NCBI GenBank assembly: GCA_021787595.1
Contig: JAJYLQ010000001.1
Coordinates: forward strand, 124,001-188,000
DNA: 64,000 nt
Direction: 5' to 3'
Source of the DNA: Chloroflexota bacterium
GTDB taxonomy: Bacteria > Chloroflexota > Anaerolineae > Anaerolineales > Villigracilaceae
Shown here: piece after piece, positions 34,510 through 42,437 of the stretch
Layout of the letters: the number at the start of each line of letters is the position of its first letter
How positions within the stretch are numbered: the stretch's first letter is position 1
The notes under the pieces: model-generated
The model's database searches: none
The model's input: the letters and a program-made list of their open reading frames with translations, nothing else
Told to the model about the DNA's origin: nothing
Position numbers and translations under genes: made by a program

Positions 34510-35994
34510 ATGTTCAAAAAAATTCTCATTGCCAACCGCGGCGAGATCGCCATCCGCATCATGCGAGCCTGCAAAGAACTCGGCATTCGAACCGTCGCGG
34601 TCTATTCCGAAGCCGACAAAAATTCTTTGCATGCCCAATTCGCGGACGAAGCGATTCTGCTCGGCGCGGCCGCGCCGAAAGAATCCTATTTGAATATTGA
34701 CAAAATCATCGCTGCCGCAAAACAGACCGACGCGGACGCAATCCATCCCGGCTATGGATTCTTGTCGGAGAACGCTTCCTTCGCCACCGCAGTGGACTCC
34801 GCCAAATTGGCCTTTATCGGCCCCTCAGCGGACTCCATCCGCGCCATGGGCGACAAAGCCGAATCAAAGATCAGCATGAAAAAAGCGGGCGTCCCGACCG
34901 TTCCCGGATTCGAGGAAATCGAATCAGAAAATGATTTCAAGAAAGCCGCAAAGGAAATTGGTTATCCCGTTTTGGTCAAAGCCGCGGCGGGCGGAGGCGG
35001 CAAAGGCATGCGCATCGTCAACGCTGAAAATGAGATGAAAGAATCGCTCGAAGCTGCGCGTCATGAAGCCTTGAACGCATTCGGCGATGACCGCTTGCTG
35101 ATCGAAAAATATCTTCCCAACGCACATCATATTGAGTTTCAAGTCTTTGGCGACAAGCATGGAAACCTTGTTCATCTTTTTGAGCGTGAATGTTCGGTGC
35201 AGCGCCGTCACCAAAAAATCATCGAAGAGACGCCATCGCCTCTGCTCTCGCCAGAGTTGCGCGAGCAAATGGGACGAGCCGCGGTTACAGCGGCAAAGGC
35301 GGTTGGCTATCACAACGCGGGAACGGTCGAATTCGTCTTCGATCCCAGTCTTTCCACTTTCTACTTTCTTGAGATGAACACGCGCTTGCAAGTCGAGCAT
35401 CCCGTCACAGAATTCGTTGTCGGACTCGATCTGGTTCAATGGCAAATCCGGGTCGCCGCGGGAGAAAAATTCCCATTCCCACAAAAGGATTTTTCGCAAC
35501 GCGGACATGCCATCGAGTGCCGCGTCTACGCCGAAGACCCTGCCAACGGATTCCTGCCAAGCACAGGCAAGTTATTGCAATTCATCGAACCGCGCGGACC
35601 CAACATCCGCGTGGATTCAGGTTTTGCCGCGGGCAGCGAAGTGACGCATTTTTATGACCCGCTGCTTGCCAAATTGATTGTTTATGGGGAAAACCGCGAA
35701 GCTGCCATTCAACGGATGCAAGCCGCGCTGCGAGAATTTGTCGTTCATGGCGTGACAACCAACATTGATTTCATGCAAGCTGTGTTGTCTCATCCTGATT
35801 TTCAAAATGGCGAGGTGACCACGCGCTGGGTCGAGACAAAATTTAATTGGAAGCCAACCGAACCATCGTTTGAAACTCTTATCGCTGCTGCGCTCGCAGA
35901 CCAAACAATCGCAAATCGCAAAACGCAAAACGCAAATTCAAATGAGCCTGACCCATACAGTCCATGGAAAGTGGCAAGTGGGTTTAGAAACTGA
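34510..35994 (+). CDS. Biotin carboxylase subunit of the acyl-CoA carboxylase
   Basis: 494 residues, ATP-grasp biotin carboxylase: AANRGEIAIRI-type start, GGGGKGMR in the ATP lid, HHIEFQVFGDKHGNLVHLFERECS and EMNTRLQVEHPVTE in the active site. It carboxylates biotin on the next gene's product. Shorter than the fused MCC alpha subunit because the biotin domain is separate. The last 20 residues come from a CGCAAAACGCAAA-type repeat (35925-35950). Its TGA overlaps the next ATG (TGATG). Confidence 0.93.
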   Translation: MFKKILIANRGEIAIRIMRACKELGIRTVAVYSEADKNSLHAQFADEAILLGAAAPKESYLNIDKIIAAAKQTDADAIHPGYGFLSENASFATAVDSAKLAFIGPSADSIRAMGDKAESKISMKKAGVPTVPGFEEIESENDFKKAAKEIGYPVLVKAAAGGGGKGMRIVNAENEMKESLEAARHEALNAFGDDRLLIEKYLPNAHHIEFQVFGDKHGNLVHLFERECSVQRRHQKIIEETPSPLLSPELREQMGRAAVTAAKAVGYHNAGTVEFVFDPSLSTFYFLEMNTRLQVEHPVTEFVVGLDLVQWQIRVAAGEKFPFPQKDFSQRGHAIECRVYAEDPANGFLPSTGKLLQFIEPRGPNIRVDSGFAAGSEVTHFYDPLLAKLIVYGENREAAIQRMQAALREFVVHGVTTNIDFMQAVLSHPDFQNGEVTTRWVETKFNWKPTEPSFETLIAAALADQTIANRKTQNANSNEPDPYSPWKVASGFRN

Positions 35995-36470
35995 TGAAAA
36001 CGACTTTTGATGAAAACGCCATTGACTTAACTCCAAGCGGCAAAGGTTATATCGCGACCATTGGAGATAAAACTGTTTCGGTTGAAATCGTCCACGCGGA
36101 AAACGGAAAATTGGATTTGTTGATTGACGGCAATCATGTCATTGCTTATGTTTCATCCGACGGTGCGAAGCGCTGGGCGACGATCAATGGTCAAACTTTT
36201 TTGTTGACCAGATCGTCCGGGACGAGACGAAGCGGCGCGGGCGGCGAGCACGCGTCCGAATTGGCCGCGCCGATGCCGGGTCAGGTACGAAGCGTCAATG
36301 TCAGCGAAGGCGAGGCAGTCAGCAAAGGTCAAACCCTTTTGGTGCTGGAGGCCATGAAAATGGAAATCCGCATTCAAGCGCCGAGGGATGGAGTGGTGAA
36401 AGAACTATTGGTCAAGGTTGGGCAGACCGTAGAGCGAGAACAAATTTTGGTGAAGATGGATCATGGTTAA
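35994..36470 (+). CDS. Biotin carrier (biotinyl-lipoyl domain) subunit
   Basis: 158 residues. The C-terminal 75 residues are a biotinyl domain with the biotinylated lysine in LEAMKMEI; residues 1-70 resemble the BT linker domain of MCC alpha subunits that docks to the carboxyltransferase. Translationally coupled to the biotin carboxylase gene. The final codons and stop (MDHG) are made from the left arm of the inverted repeat at 36463-36540. Confidence 0.92.
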   Translation: MKTTFDENAIDLTPSGKGYIATIGDKTVSVEIVHAENGKLDLLIDGNHVIAYVSSDGAKRWATINGQTFLLTRSSGTRRSGAGGEHASELAAPMPGQVRSVNVSEGEAVSKGQTLLVLEAMKMEIRIQAPRDGVVKELLVKVGQTVEREQILVKMDHG

Positions 36471-36540
36471 TGGATCATGGTTGATGGATCAGGGTTTGTG
36501 GAAATGGTCAAGCCGCGATCAACCATGAACCATTAACCAT
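36463..36540. repeat. Near-perfect 22-bp inverted repeat over a stop codon
   Basis: Left arm 36463-36484 (starting ATGGTTAATGG) and right arm 36519-36540 (ending CCATTAACCAT) pair with a single mismatch. The left arm contains the stop codon of the biotin carrier gene. Each arm is itself a tandem ATGGTT(A/G)ATGG-like word. Confidence 0.85.
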
Positions 36541-36555
36541 CTCCGAAGGAGAATT

Positions 36556-37023
36556 ATGACAGGCAAATATTTTGACGAGCTCGAAGTCGGGATGAAGTTC
36601 AAGCACGGCGGGCGCACCGTGACCGAGATGGATAATGTGCTGTTCTCGGCGCTGACGATGAATACGCAGCCGCTGCACGTCAACGAAGACTTTGCATCGA
36701 AGACCGAATTTGGTCATCGCCTGGTGAACGGCGTGTTTACGTTTGGGCTGGTCGTCGGCTTGACCGTCCCCGATCTGACCGAAGGCACGATTGTGGCGAA
36801 TCTCGGATACGATAAAGTCGTGCATCCGCATCCCGTCTTTCACGGCGACACGATTTACGCCGAGAGCGAGATCATCGAGAAGCGCGAGTCAAAGTCGAGG
36901 CCCGAAGTCGGCATCGTGCGAATCAAATGCTGGGGCAAGAAACCCGACGGTACAATTGTGGTGGAGTTCGAACGAACGGCGATGTTCTTCAAGCGTTCGC
37001 ATGTTGGCAAGTCGGAAGGTTAG
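36556..37023 (+). CDS. MaoC-family acyl-CoA hydratase
   Basis: 155 residues with one hot-dog domain: MKFKHGGRTVTEMDNVLFSALTMNTQPLHVNEDFA holds the D/N...H hydratase motif, followed by GHRLVNGVFTFGLVVGL. Together with the carboxylase and the next gene's lyase it could hydrate an enoyl-CoA (methylglutaconyl-, mesaconyl- or itaconyl-CoA type). GAAGGAGA precedes the start. Stop codon lies in the inverted repeat at 37009-37057. Confidence 0.88.
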   Translation: MTGKYFDELEVGMKFKHGGRTVTEMDNVLFSALTMNTQPLHVNEDFASKTEFGHRLVNGVFTFGLVVGLTVPDLTEGTIVANLGYDKVVHPHPVFHGDTIYAESEIIEKRESKSRPEVGIVRIKCWGKKPDGTIVVEFERTAMFFKRSHVGKSEG

Positions 37024-37057
37024 CACGTTAACTTTCCAACTTTAAACCTTCCAACTT
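37009..37057. repeat. 13-bp inverted repeat over a stop codon
   Basis: AAGTCGGAAGGTT (37009-37021) and AACCTTCCAACTT (37045-37057) pair with one mismatch. The left arm encodes the last codons of the MaoC gene. Confidence 0.75.
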
Positions 37058-37072
37058 TCAAACGGAGAGATC

Positions 37073-37954
37073 ATGCACTCACGACGCGCACTTTTATACA
37101 TGCCCGGCGATGACTGGAAGAAGATCACCAAGTCCATCACGCTTGGCGTGGACTCGATCTGCATGGACATGGAAGACGGCGTAGCCATCACTCACAAATC
37201 CGAGGCGCGCGCCGCGATTGCAAAAGCTTTGCGGGAATTGGATTTCGGTAAGTCAGAAAAACTGGCACGCATCAATCCGGTCGGATCGGGATTTGAGAAG
37301 GAAGATATCGAAGCTGTCCTGCCATTTCATCCTGATGGGATTGTGATTCCAAAACTCGAAGAGCCAAAACAAATTCAATGGGCGAGCGAGATCATCGAAG
37401 CCGCGGAGTTGAGATACGGCTGGCCGGTCCATTCGATTCGGATCCTGGTGATCGTCGAAACCGCAAAAGGAATTTTGAACCTGAAGGAAATTGCATCGCA
37501 TCCGCGCCTGGACGCGATCATCTTCGGCGGCGAGGACTACGCGGCGTCGGTCGGCGCGACGCGCACGAAAGACGCGGTCGAACTGCTTTACGCGCGCGAG
37601 GCCGTTATCGCCGCGTGCGCGGCGTTTGGATTGCAAGCCATTGATATCGTTGCGATTGATTTCAAAGACCTCGAAGCGTTGAGAAAGGAATCCGAGTTCG
37701 GCGCGCAGTTGGGATTCACCGGCAAGCAGATCATCCATCCCGCGCAGGTCGAGCCGGTACAAGCCGCGTTCACGCCAAGCGACGAAGCCATCGCCCATGC
37801 CAAACGAATCGTCGAAACATTCGAAGCCAGTCAAAAAGAGGGCAAAGGCGCGTATGCGTTGGACGGCAGGATGATTGACATGCCGTTATTGAAGAACGCG
37901 CAAAAAGTTTTGGAGCGCGCCAAAGCCGCGGGAAAGGCGGAACGCGGACTTTAG
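37073..37954 (+). CDS. HpcH/HpaI-type CoA ester lyase (CitE-like)
   Basis: 293 residues. RALLYMPGDDWKKI, CMDMEDGV, VIVETAKGIL and IIFGGEDYAASVGA are CitE/malyl-CoA lyase motifs with the Mg-binding Glu/Asp; FTGKQIIHPAQVEPV is the C-terminal hallmark. It cleaves a 3-hydroxyacyl-CoA to acetyl-CoA or similar plus an oxoacid (malyl-CoA, citramalyl-CoA or related). With the MaoC and carboxylase genes it suggests one catabolic route. The last codons and TAG fall in a REP palindrome. Confidence 0.9.
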   Translation: MHSRRALLYMPGDDWKKITKSITLGVDSICMDMEDGVAITHKSEARAAIAKALRELDFGKSEKLARINPVGSGFEKEDIEAVLPFHPDGIVIPKLEEPKQIQWASEIIEAAELRYGWPVHSIRILVIVETAKGILNLKEIASHPRLDAIIFGGEDYAASVGATRTKDAVELLYAREAVIAACAAFGLQAIDIVAIDFKDLEALRKESEFGAQLGFTGKQIIHPAQVEPVQAAFTPSDEAIAHAKRIVETFEASQKEGKGAYALDGRMIDMPLLKNAQKVLERAKAAGKAERGL

Positions 37955-38101
37955 TCCGCAAAAAGTGCAATCAGCGGAGTGAGGCAAGCGGACTGAAGTC
38001 CGCAATCCAGAGTCCGCAATCCAGAGTCCGCAATCCAGAGTCCGCAATCCGGAGTCAGCAATTCGAAGTCAGCAATTCGAAGTCAGCAATTCGAAGTCTG
38101 C
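37944..38101. repeat. REP palindromes and a 14-bp tandem repeat upstream of the RAYT gene
   Basis: Palindromes GCGGACTTTAGTCCGC (37944-37959) and GCGGACTGAAGTCCGC (37988-38003) are followed by seven 14-bp units (AATCCAGAGTCCGC, three exact, then AATCCGGAGTCAGC, two AATTCGAAGTCAGC and one AATTCGAAGTCTGC; 38004-38101), changing stepwise towards the transposase gene. The ribosome-binding site AAGGAG follows immediately. Confidence 0.92.
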
Positions 38102-38117
38102 AGCTCAAGGAGAATGC

Positions 38118-38654
38118 ATGAAATGGTCAACGTCGCCGCACCGCCCGCCGCATCTCTATGCGGATGATGCCTGGTATTTCGTGACTGCCTCCACAGTCAA
38201 CCACGCGCATGTTTTATTCTCCAACGAACATCTCGATCTTTGGACAAAGGCGTTCAAGGAATTGGTTGCAGAATTCAAGGTCAAATTAATCGCGTGGGTG
38301 GCGCTCCCGAATCATCACCATTTCCTCTTCCTTCCCAGTCGCGGCCATGACCTTGCGAGTCTTATGAAGCGTCTCAACGGGCGGACATCGCACCAATTGA
38401 ATGTTCTTGATCAGGCGCGAGGGCGGACGGTTTGGTATAGTTATTGGGATACCTGCATCCGAGGCGAACGCGATTTCTGGACGCGTTTCAATTACATTCA
38501 CTATAATCCCGTCAAACATGGATACACACCGCAGCCGGGAGACTGGCGTTTCTCCAGTTACCATCATTATTTACACGATGATGGCGAGGGATGGTTGGAA
38601 AATTGCATCCAGGATTTTCCAATCTATGATTTGTTTGATGACGACAGGTTTTAA
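38118..38654 (+). CDS. REP-associated tyrosine transposase (RAYT)
   Basis: 178 residues of the IS200/IS605 Y1 family. The HUH-type motif appears as LPNHHHFLF near residue 55-65 and the catalytic Tyr region as RFNYIHYNPVKHGYTPQPGDWRFSSYH, the RAYT signature. RAYTs cut and join single-stranded REP hairpins and are usually domesticated single-copy genes. Bordered by REP palindromes at 37944-38003 and 38668-38712. AAGGAG lies 7 bp before ATG 38118. Confidence 0.93.
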   Translation: MKWSTSPHRPPHLYADDAWYFVTASTVNHAHVLFSNEHLDLWTKAFKELVAEFKVKLIAWVALPNHHHFLFLPSRGHDLASLMKRLNGRTSHQLNVLDQARGRTVWYSYWDTCIRGERDFWTRFNYIHYNPVKHGYTPQPGDWRFSSYHHYLHDDGEGWLENCIQDFPIYDLFDDDRF

Positions 38655-38667
38655 GAAGAAGTGGTGA

Positions 38668-38712
38668 GCGGACTTCATTCCGCCGCGCCGAGAAAGGCGG
38701 ACTGAAGTCCGC
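38668..38712. repeat. REP palindromes downstream of the RAYT gene
   Basis: GCGGACTTCATTCCGC (38668-38683, imperfect) and GCGGACTGAAGTCCGC (38697-38712, identical to the upstream copy), followed by further AATCCGAGTC-like words up to 38730. Confidence 0.9.
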
Positions 38713-38745
38713 AATCCGAGTCACAATCCGAGATCAGGAAATACC

Positions 38746-39078
38746 ATGAAACCAAAAGCCCAGGCTATACTCAACATTGATGAAGGCGAAGAGATCGCCT
38801 GTGCCTGCGCGTCCGCACACATCCCGCAGACGGGCATCTACAAGTTCCTCGCCAAGAAAACCAAGGAAGGAAAATACCAATGGGCGCATTTTGTTCAACG
38901 CGAGAATGGGGTGAAGGAGAAAATCTACCGAGGCGAGACAGAGACACGCGAGCAACTGGATGAGGTGCTTGCCATCATGAATCGTAATCTCAAAAAATTT
39001 TTCGGAACGGAAATGCGGCCGGCGGATTACGATGTCTATTCGCTCGATGGCAAAAAGGCATCCTCGCGCATTCATTGA
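38746..39078 (+). CDS. Hypothetical protein of 110 residues
   Basis: Soluble, no signal peptide or TM helix. It begins MKPKAQAILNIDEGEEIACACA and is rich in Lys and Glu; GIYKFLAKKTKEGKYQWAHFVQRENG looks like a small beta-sheet domain. No family recognised. ATG 38746 follows a weak CAGGAA. Lies between the RAYT region and the EamA transporter gene, whose start is just past its stop. Confidence 0.65.
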   Translation: MKPKAQAILNIDEGEEIACACASAHIPQTGIYKFLAKKTKEGKYQWAHFVQRENGVKEKIYRGETETREQLDEVLAIMNRNLKKFFGTEMRPADYDVYSLDGKKASSRIH

Positions 39079-39098
39079 ATCCACAAAGAGGAAACACG

Positions 39099-39938
39099 TT
39101 GCTTTCCATTCTTCTTGGACTTACATCCGCGATCACTTGGGGCGCGGGCGATTTCACGGGCGGCATCGCCTCGCGCCGAACCGGTACCTATCGCGCCGTG
39201 GTGTTTGGCGAAGCTGTCGGGCTGGTGCTTCTGCTTATCGTTGTATTTGCAACTCCGCAGCCAATGCCTGATTTCAAGTCAATCCTTTTGTCCATCGCAG
39301 CGGGCGCGCTTGGAACCTTCGGCATTGTCTTGTTATATCTTTCGATGACTCAAGGCAAGATGAGCATCGCCGCGCCGGTATCGGCGCTGCTGGCTGCGGC
39401 GCTGCCGGTCATCGTCGGCACGATCACTCAGGGATTTCCCGGTTATCTTGCATTACTGGGATTTGGATTCGCACTCGCCGCCATCTGGCTGATCTCGCAA
39501 AGTGAAGATGGAGTCAAGGATATCTTCACGCATCTTTCGGACTTGAAACTGCCTCTGCTTGCCGGAGTTGGCTTTGGCTTATACTTTGTCCTGATGAACG
39601 CCGCCACGCGCGAGACAACTTTCTGGCCGATGGTTTTTGCGCGCGCGTCTGGATTGATCGTCGTCGCATTGTTCATCCTGATCCGCCGCGATCCGTTCGC
39701 TGTGGTTCGCGCGGCGTGGCCCGTTATCATCTTGAATGGTATTCTCGATGTGGGCGGAAATTTCTTTTACGTTCTCGCCGGACAAGTGGGACGGCTCGAC
39801 ATCTCAGCCGTGCTTAGTTCACTTTATCCCGGTTCGACAGTTGTGCTCGCCTGGATCATTTTGAAAGAACGTTTGACGCGCACGCAATGGACTGGTATTG
39901 CATGTGCACTGATCGCCATTATTCTTTTCACTGTATGA
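39099..39938 (+). CDS. EamA/DMT-family transporter
   Basis: About 279 residues and ten TM helices in two EamA repeats (ITWGAGDFTGGIASRRTG near the start; LSSLYPGSTVVLAWIILKERLTRTQWTGIA near the end). A TTG at 39099 with AGAGGAA 5 bp upstream is the best start; the earlier TTG at 39075 overlaps the previous gene. Probably exports or imports a metabolite; substrate unknown. Confidence 0.88.
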   Translation: MLSILLGLTSAITWGAGDFTGGIASRRTGTYRAVVFGEAVGLVLLLIVVFATPQPMPDFKSILLSIAAGALGTFGIVLLYLSMTQGKMSIAAPVSALLAAALPVIVGTITQGFPGYLALLGFGFALAAIWLISQSEDGVKDIFTHLSDLKLPLLAGVGFGLYFVLMNAATRETTFWPMVFARASGLIVVALFILIRRDPFAVVRAAWPVIILNGILDVGGNFFYVLAGQVGRLDISAVLSSLYPGSTVVLAWIILKERLTRTQWTGIACALIAIILFTV

Positions 39939-39949
39939 TGATGGTACAC

Positions 39950-40018
39950 AGTAGACGAGTACACAGGTAAAGTGAGACTTGTCTACTTGTTTACCTGCAC
40001 ACTTGCATACTTGTCTGC
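39950..40018. repeat. Imperfect inverted repeat after the EamA gene
   Basis: Words such as AGTAGACGAGTACACAGGTAAA and, in reverse sense, TTTACCTGCACACTTG make up two imperfect arms. No coding sequence. The rest of the gap to 40181 holds the short ORF at 40046-40120. Confidence 0.6.
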
Positions 40019-40045
40019 CGACATTCGTCAGTTGAGGAGGCCCGC

Positions 40046-40120
40046 ATGATCGAAGTCCGACCCCGTTACAACGAAGCACGAACGAAAAATCTTCAGCACT
40101 TTCCCATGGCGAATCTATAA
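40046..40120 (+). CDS. 24-codon ORF with strong ribosome-binding site, possible gene remnant
   Basis: GGAGG lies 5 bp before ATG 40046, which opens MIEVRPRYNEARTKNLQ and stops after 24 codons. The good start and short length suggest a truncated gene or leader peptide. No function seen. Confidence 0.3.
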   Translation: MIEVRPRYNEARTKNLQHFPMANL

Positions 40121-40181
40121 ACACGATCCGCATTCGGGAATAAAAATTGGGATTCGGGAGTCGGCAGGCACGGTACACGAA

Positions 40182-40210
40182 TTGACCGTTTCGCTGCCTG
40201 TGATTACAAT
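40182..40210 (+). promoter_or_regulatory. Promoter of the MazEF-like pair
   Basis: TTGACC (40182-40187), a 17-bp spacer and TACAAT (40205-40210), 30 bp before the antitoxin start. Confidence 0.7.
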
Positions 40211-40239
40211 GTATGCACGAATCAGGAAGCGAGGCAGAT

Positions 40240-40497
40240 ATGAATACAATCAGAACGCAAATCGTCAGGGTCGGCAATTCACGCGGGATTCGCATCCCCA
40301 GGTTGTTAATTGATCAGCTCGGGCTGGACAATGAGGTGGAAATCGCAGTCGAGGGCAATCACCTTGTCATACGCTCTCTATCGCGTCCACGCTACGGCTG
40401 GGATGAACAATTCCGCGCAATGGCAATCCACGGAGATGACCGTCTGCTTGATAAACCGGCACCCACAAAATGGGATAGGAAAGAATGGCAGTGGTAG
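40240..40497 (+). CDS. AbrB/MazE-fold antitoxin
   Basis: 85 residues from ATG 40240 with GAGGCAG upstream. TQIVRVGNSRGIRIPRLLIDQLGL is the SpoVT-AbrB swapped-hairpin domain; the C-terminal tail ends DRKEWQW, aromatic residues that probably block the toxin. It overlaps the toxin gene by 13 bp. Confidence 0.92.
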   Translation: MNTIRTQIVRVGNSRGIRIPRLLIDQLGLDNEVEIAVEGNHLVIRSLSRPRYGWDEQFRAMAIHGDDRLLDKPAPTKWDRKEWQW

Positions 40498-40814
40498 TCA
40501 AGCGGTTCGATGTTTATCTGGTCAACCTCGACCCAACCATTGGCCGTGAAATCAAGAAGACGCGTCCTTGCCTTATCATTTCACCCGATGAAATGAATCG
40601 CCATATTGCAACCGTGATCGTCGCTCCAATGACCACGCAGGGGCGCGCTTATCCAACCCGCGTCGCATGCCGCTTTCAGGGCAAAGATGGACAGATTGTC
40701 CTCGACCAGATCAGGACGATGGATAAAACGCGGCTGGTGAAACGATTAGGACAGATCAGTTCAGCGACCCAAAAAGAGGTTCTGGCGCTTCTTGCGGAAA
40801 TGTTTGCTAAGTAA
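40485..40814 (+). CDS. MazF/PemK-type endoribonuclease toxin
   Basis: 109 residues: FDVYLVNLDPTIGREIKKTRPCLIISPDEMN is the MazF start with the catalytic Arg; VIVAPMTTQGR and IVLDQIRTMDKTRLVKRLG hold the Thr and RNA-binding parts. Cleaves mRNA at short motifs. Translation is coupled to its antitoxin. Confidence 0.94.
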   Translation: MAVVVKRFDVYLVNLDPTIGREIKKTRPCLIISPDEMNRHIATVIVAPMTTQGRAYPTRVACRFQGKDGQIVLDQIRTMDKTRLVKRLGQISSATQKEVLALLAEMFAK

Positions 40815-40952
40815 CTCGCTATTCGTTATTCGGGAATCGGCGAAAGTGATATACTCAAATTAATCTTTCGCCGCCTAATGTTCCAATTGGCATTTTTATA
40901 TGGCGACCGTCTAAAGGAAGTTGAAGTTAGCGATAATAAGGAGAAGTAAAAT

Positions 40953-41810
40953 ATGGAACAAAATAAAAAAATCATAGAACCAGATAATACAGCAGTAAGA
41001 ATAGCTTTGTGGAGAGCTTTGCACATTCAAATGGACGCAAAGCCTCATATACTTGAAGATGAAATTGGTTTGAAATTGATAGCTCCACCCGATGATTGGC
41101 AACAACGACCCGATATGGATGTGAACTTTACAAAACGCCTTCGGGCTTCTATTGTGGCTCGTGCCCGTTTTATCGATGATTTGGTTATTGAACAGGTTAA
41201 AAAAGGAATTGGTCAGTATGTCATTCTCGGTGCGGGACTTGACACGTTTGCCCAACGCAGACCGGATATTGCCTCAAACATTCAGATATTTGAAATTGAC
41301 CAGCCTGATACATTGGCTTGGAAACAGCAACGATTAATCGAACTTGGTTTTGGTGTTCTGAAATATTTGCATTTCGTTCCGGTAAATTTTGAAATTTCTT
41401 CTTGGTGGGATCAGTTATTGAAAGCAGGATTCGACACAAAAAAACCTTCTGTTATAGTCTGCGTAGGAGTCAGTGTATATCTCACAAAAGAAGCAATTAC
41501 TTCCATGCTGAAGCAAACTGCGTCACTCGAGCCCGGCTCAAAACTTGCCATGGGGTTTTCCTTACCAACAGAACTCCTTGATGAAGAAGATAAACCTATA
41601 CAAGAATTAGCAAAGAAAGGTACTCGTGAATCAGGTACCCCGATGTTAAGTTATTTTACGCCTGATGAAATACTGGCCTTAGCTCGTGAAGCAGATTTTA
41701 AAAATTCTAATATAATATCAGCAAAAGATATCAAAAAATATTACTTTACGAACAGAACCGATAATTTCTTACCAGCAAGCGGAGAAGTATTTCTATTAGC
41801 AACAACATAA
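40953..41810 (+). CDS. SAM-dependent methyltransferase, PPM1/LCMT family
   Basis: 285 residues. VILGAGLDTFAQRRPD is motif I of the leucine carboxyl methyltransferase-like family, often seen in secondary-metabolism or unknown-substrate enzymes; FEIDQPDTLAWKQQRL is the acidic post-I segment. AAGGAG precedes the start. Markedly AT-rich relative to the mazF and marR genes on both sides, pointing to recent transfer. Substrate unknown. Confidence 0.85.
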   Translation: MEQNKKIIEPDNTAVRIALWRALHIQMDAKPHILEDEIGLKLIAPPDDWQQRPDMDVNFTKRLRASIVARARFIDDLVIEQVKKGIGQYVILGAGLDTFAQRRPDIASNIQIFEIDQPDTLAWKQQRLIELGFGVLKYLHFVPVNFEISSWWDQLLKAGFDTKKPSVIVCVGVSVYLTKEAITSMLKQTASLEPGSKLAMGFSLPTELLDEEDKPIQELAKKGTRESGTPMLSYFTPDEILALAREADFKNSNIISAKDIKKYYFTNRTDNFLPASGEVFLLATT

Positions 41811-42376
41811 GCAACAATTTGAGTAACTACAGAAGAAATATAAAAATATCGCTAACACAGCGTTCTAAGAAACAGAATAAGAGTATTTGCAAAGAAAAAT
41901 TCGATTGCACATTAACCACAAAAAGGGTGTCCCGCCTATTTTGGAAAAACGACGCCATTCATCTATCTCGATTTTTCTATAGGCAGACCCGACCACTTAA
42001 GGGTAATAGCTTTCTAATCGGGGTCGCTCAAGGCGCCACCAGTTGATGGATCATTGCGATCGGAAACCACGGTGCAGCTCGGGACTACGACAAATGCGCG
42101 TCTCTACTGCTGTGTACGGCTTGTAAGTCTGCCACTTGCAGTATACTCCGATTGCGCCTCTGTTTCTTCTGTGAAACATGATGCCCCATCATACGGAGGT
42201 GCAGACGACAAGTGGGACTCGGCGCGATTTGCGAGCCTTTTTCTGGCTCCGGGTTTATACTGCTCCCAAGCCGAATCTCGTCCCACCCACTTGCGGTTAC
42301 CGCAAACCGTTCGGCCCTTATCCTATTCTCTATTCGCTACTTCCTAGTTTCTTACACTTCTCTAACCTCCCCTTAC
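41811..42376. other. 566-bp gap, no gene found
   Basis: Short open frames on both strands have codon use unlike genes and no family features. No tRNA-like cloverleaf or strong terminator was seen. Confidence 0.5.
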
Positions 42377-42419
42377 TTGACAAATCTATAACTCGCGCAT
42401 AAAGTTAAGCCCACTTAAC
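42377..42419 (+). promoter_or_regulatory. Promoter and palindromic operator of the MarR-exporter operon
   Basis: TTGACA (42377-42382), a 17-bp spacer and TAAAGT (42400-42405) are followed by a perfect palindrome, GTTAAG-CCCA-CTTAAC (42404-42419), which overlaps the -10 by two bases. An additional GCTTAACC half-site lies at about 42430. This is the expected layout for autorepression by the MarR protein. Confidence 0.75.
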
Positions 42420-42437
42420 CAAAAAGCAGGCTTAACC

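Noticed and set aside
38004-38101. Seven regular repeats, looked at as a CRISPR array
   Set aside because: Units are 14 bp and directly adjacent with no spacers, and they are part of the REP/RAYT region; no cas genes nearby.
42054-42347. 97-codon plus-strand frame in the gap before marR
   Set aside because: No ribosome-binding site, no family feature, and codon use and low-complexity composition do not look coding.
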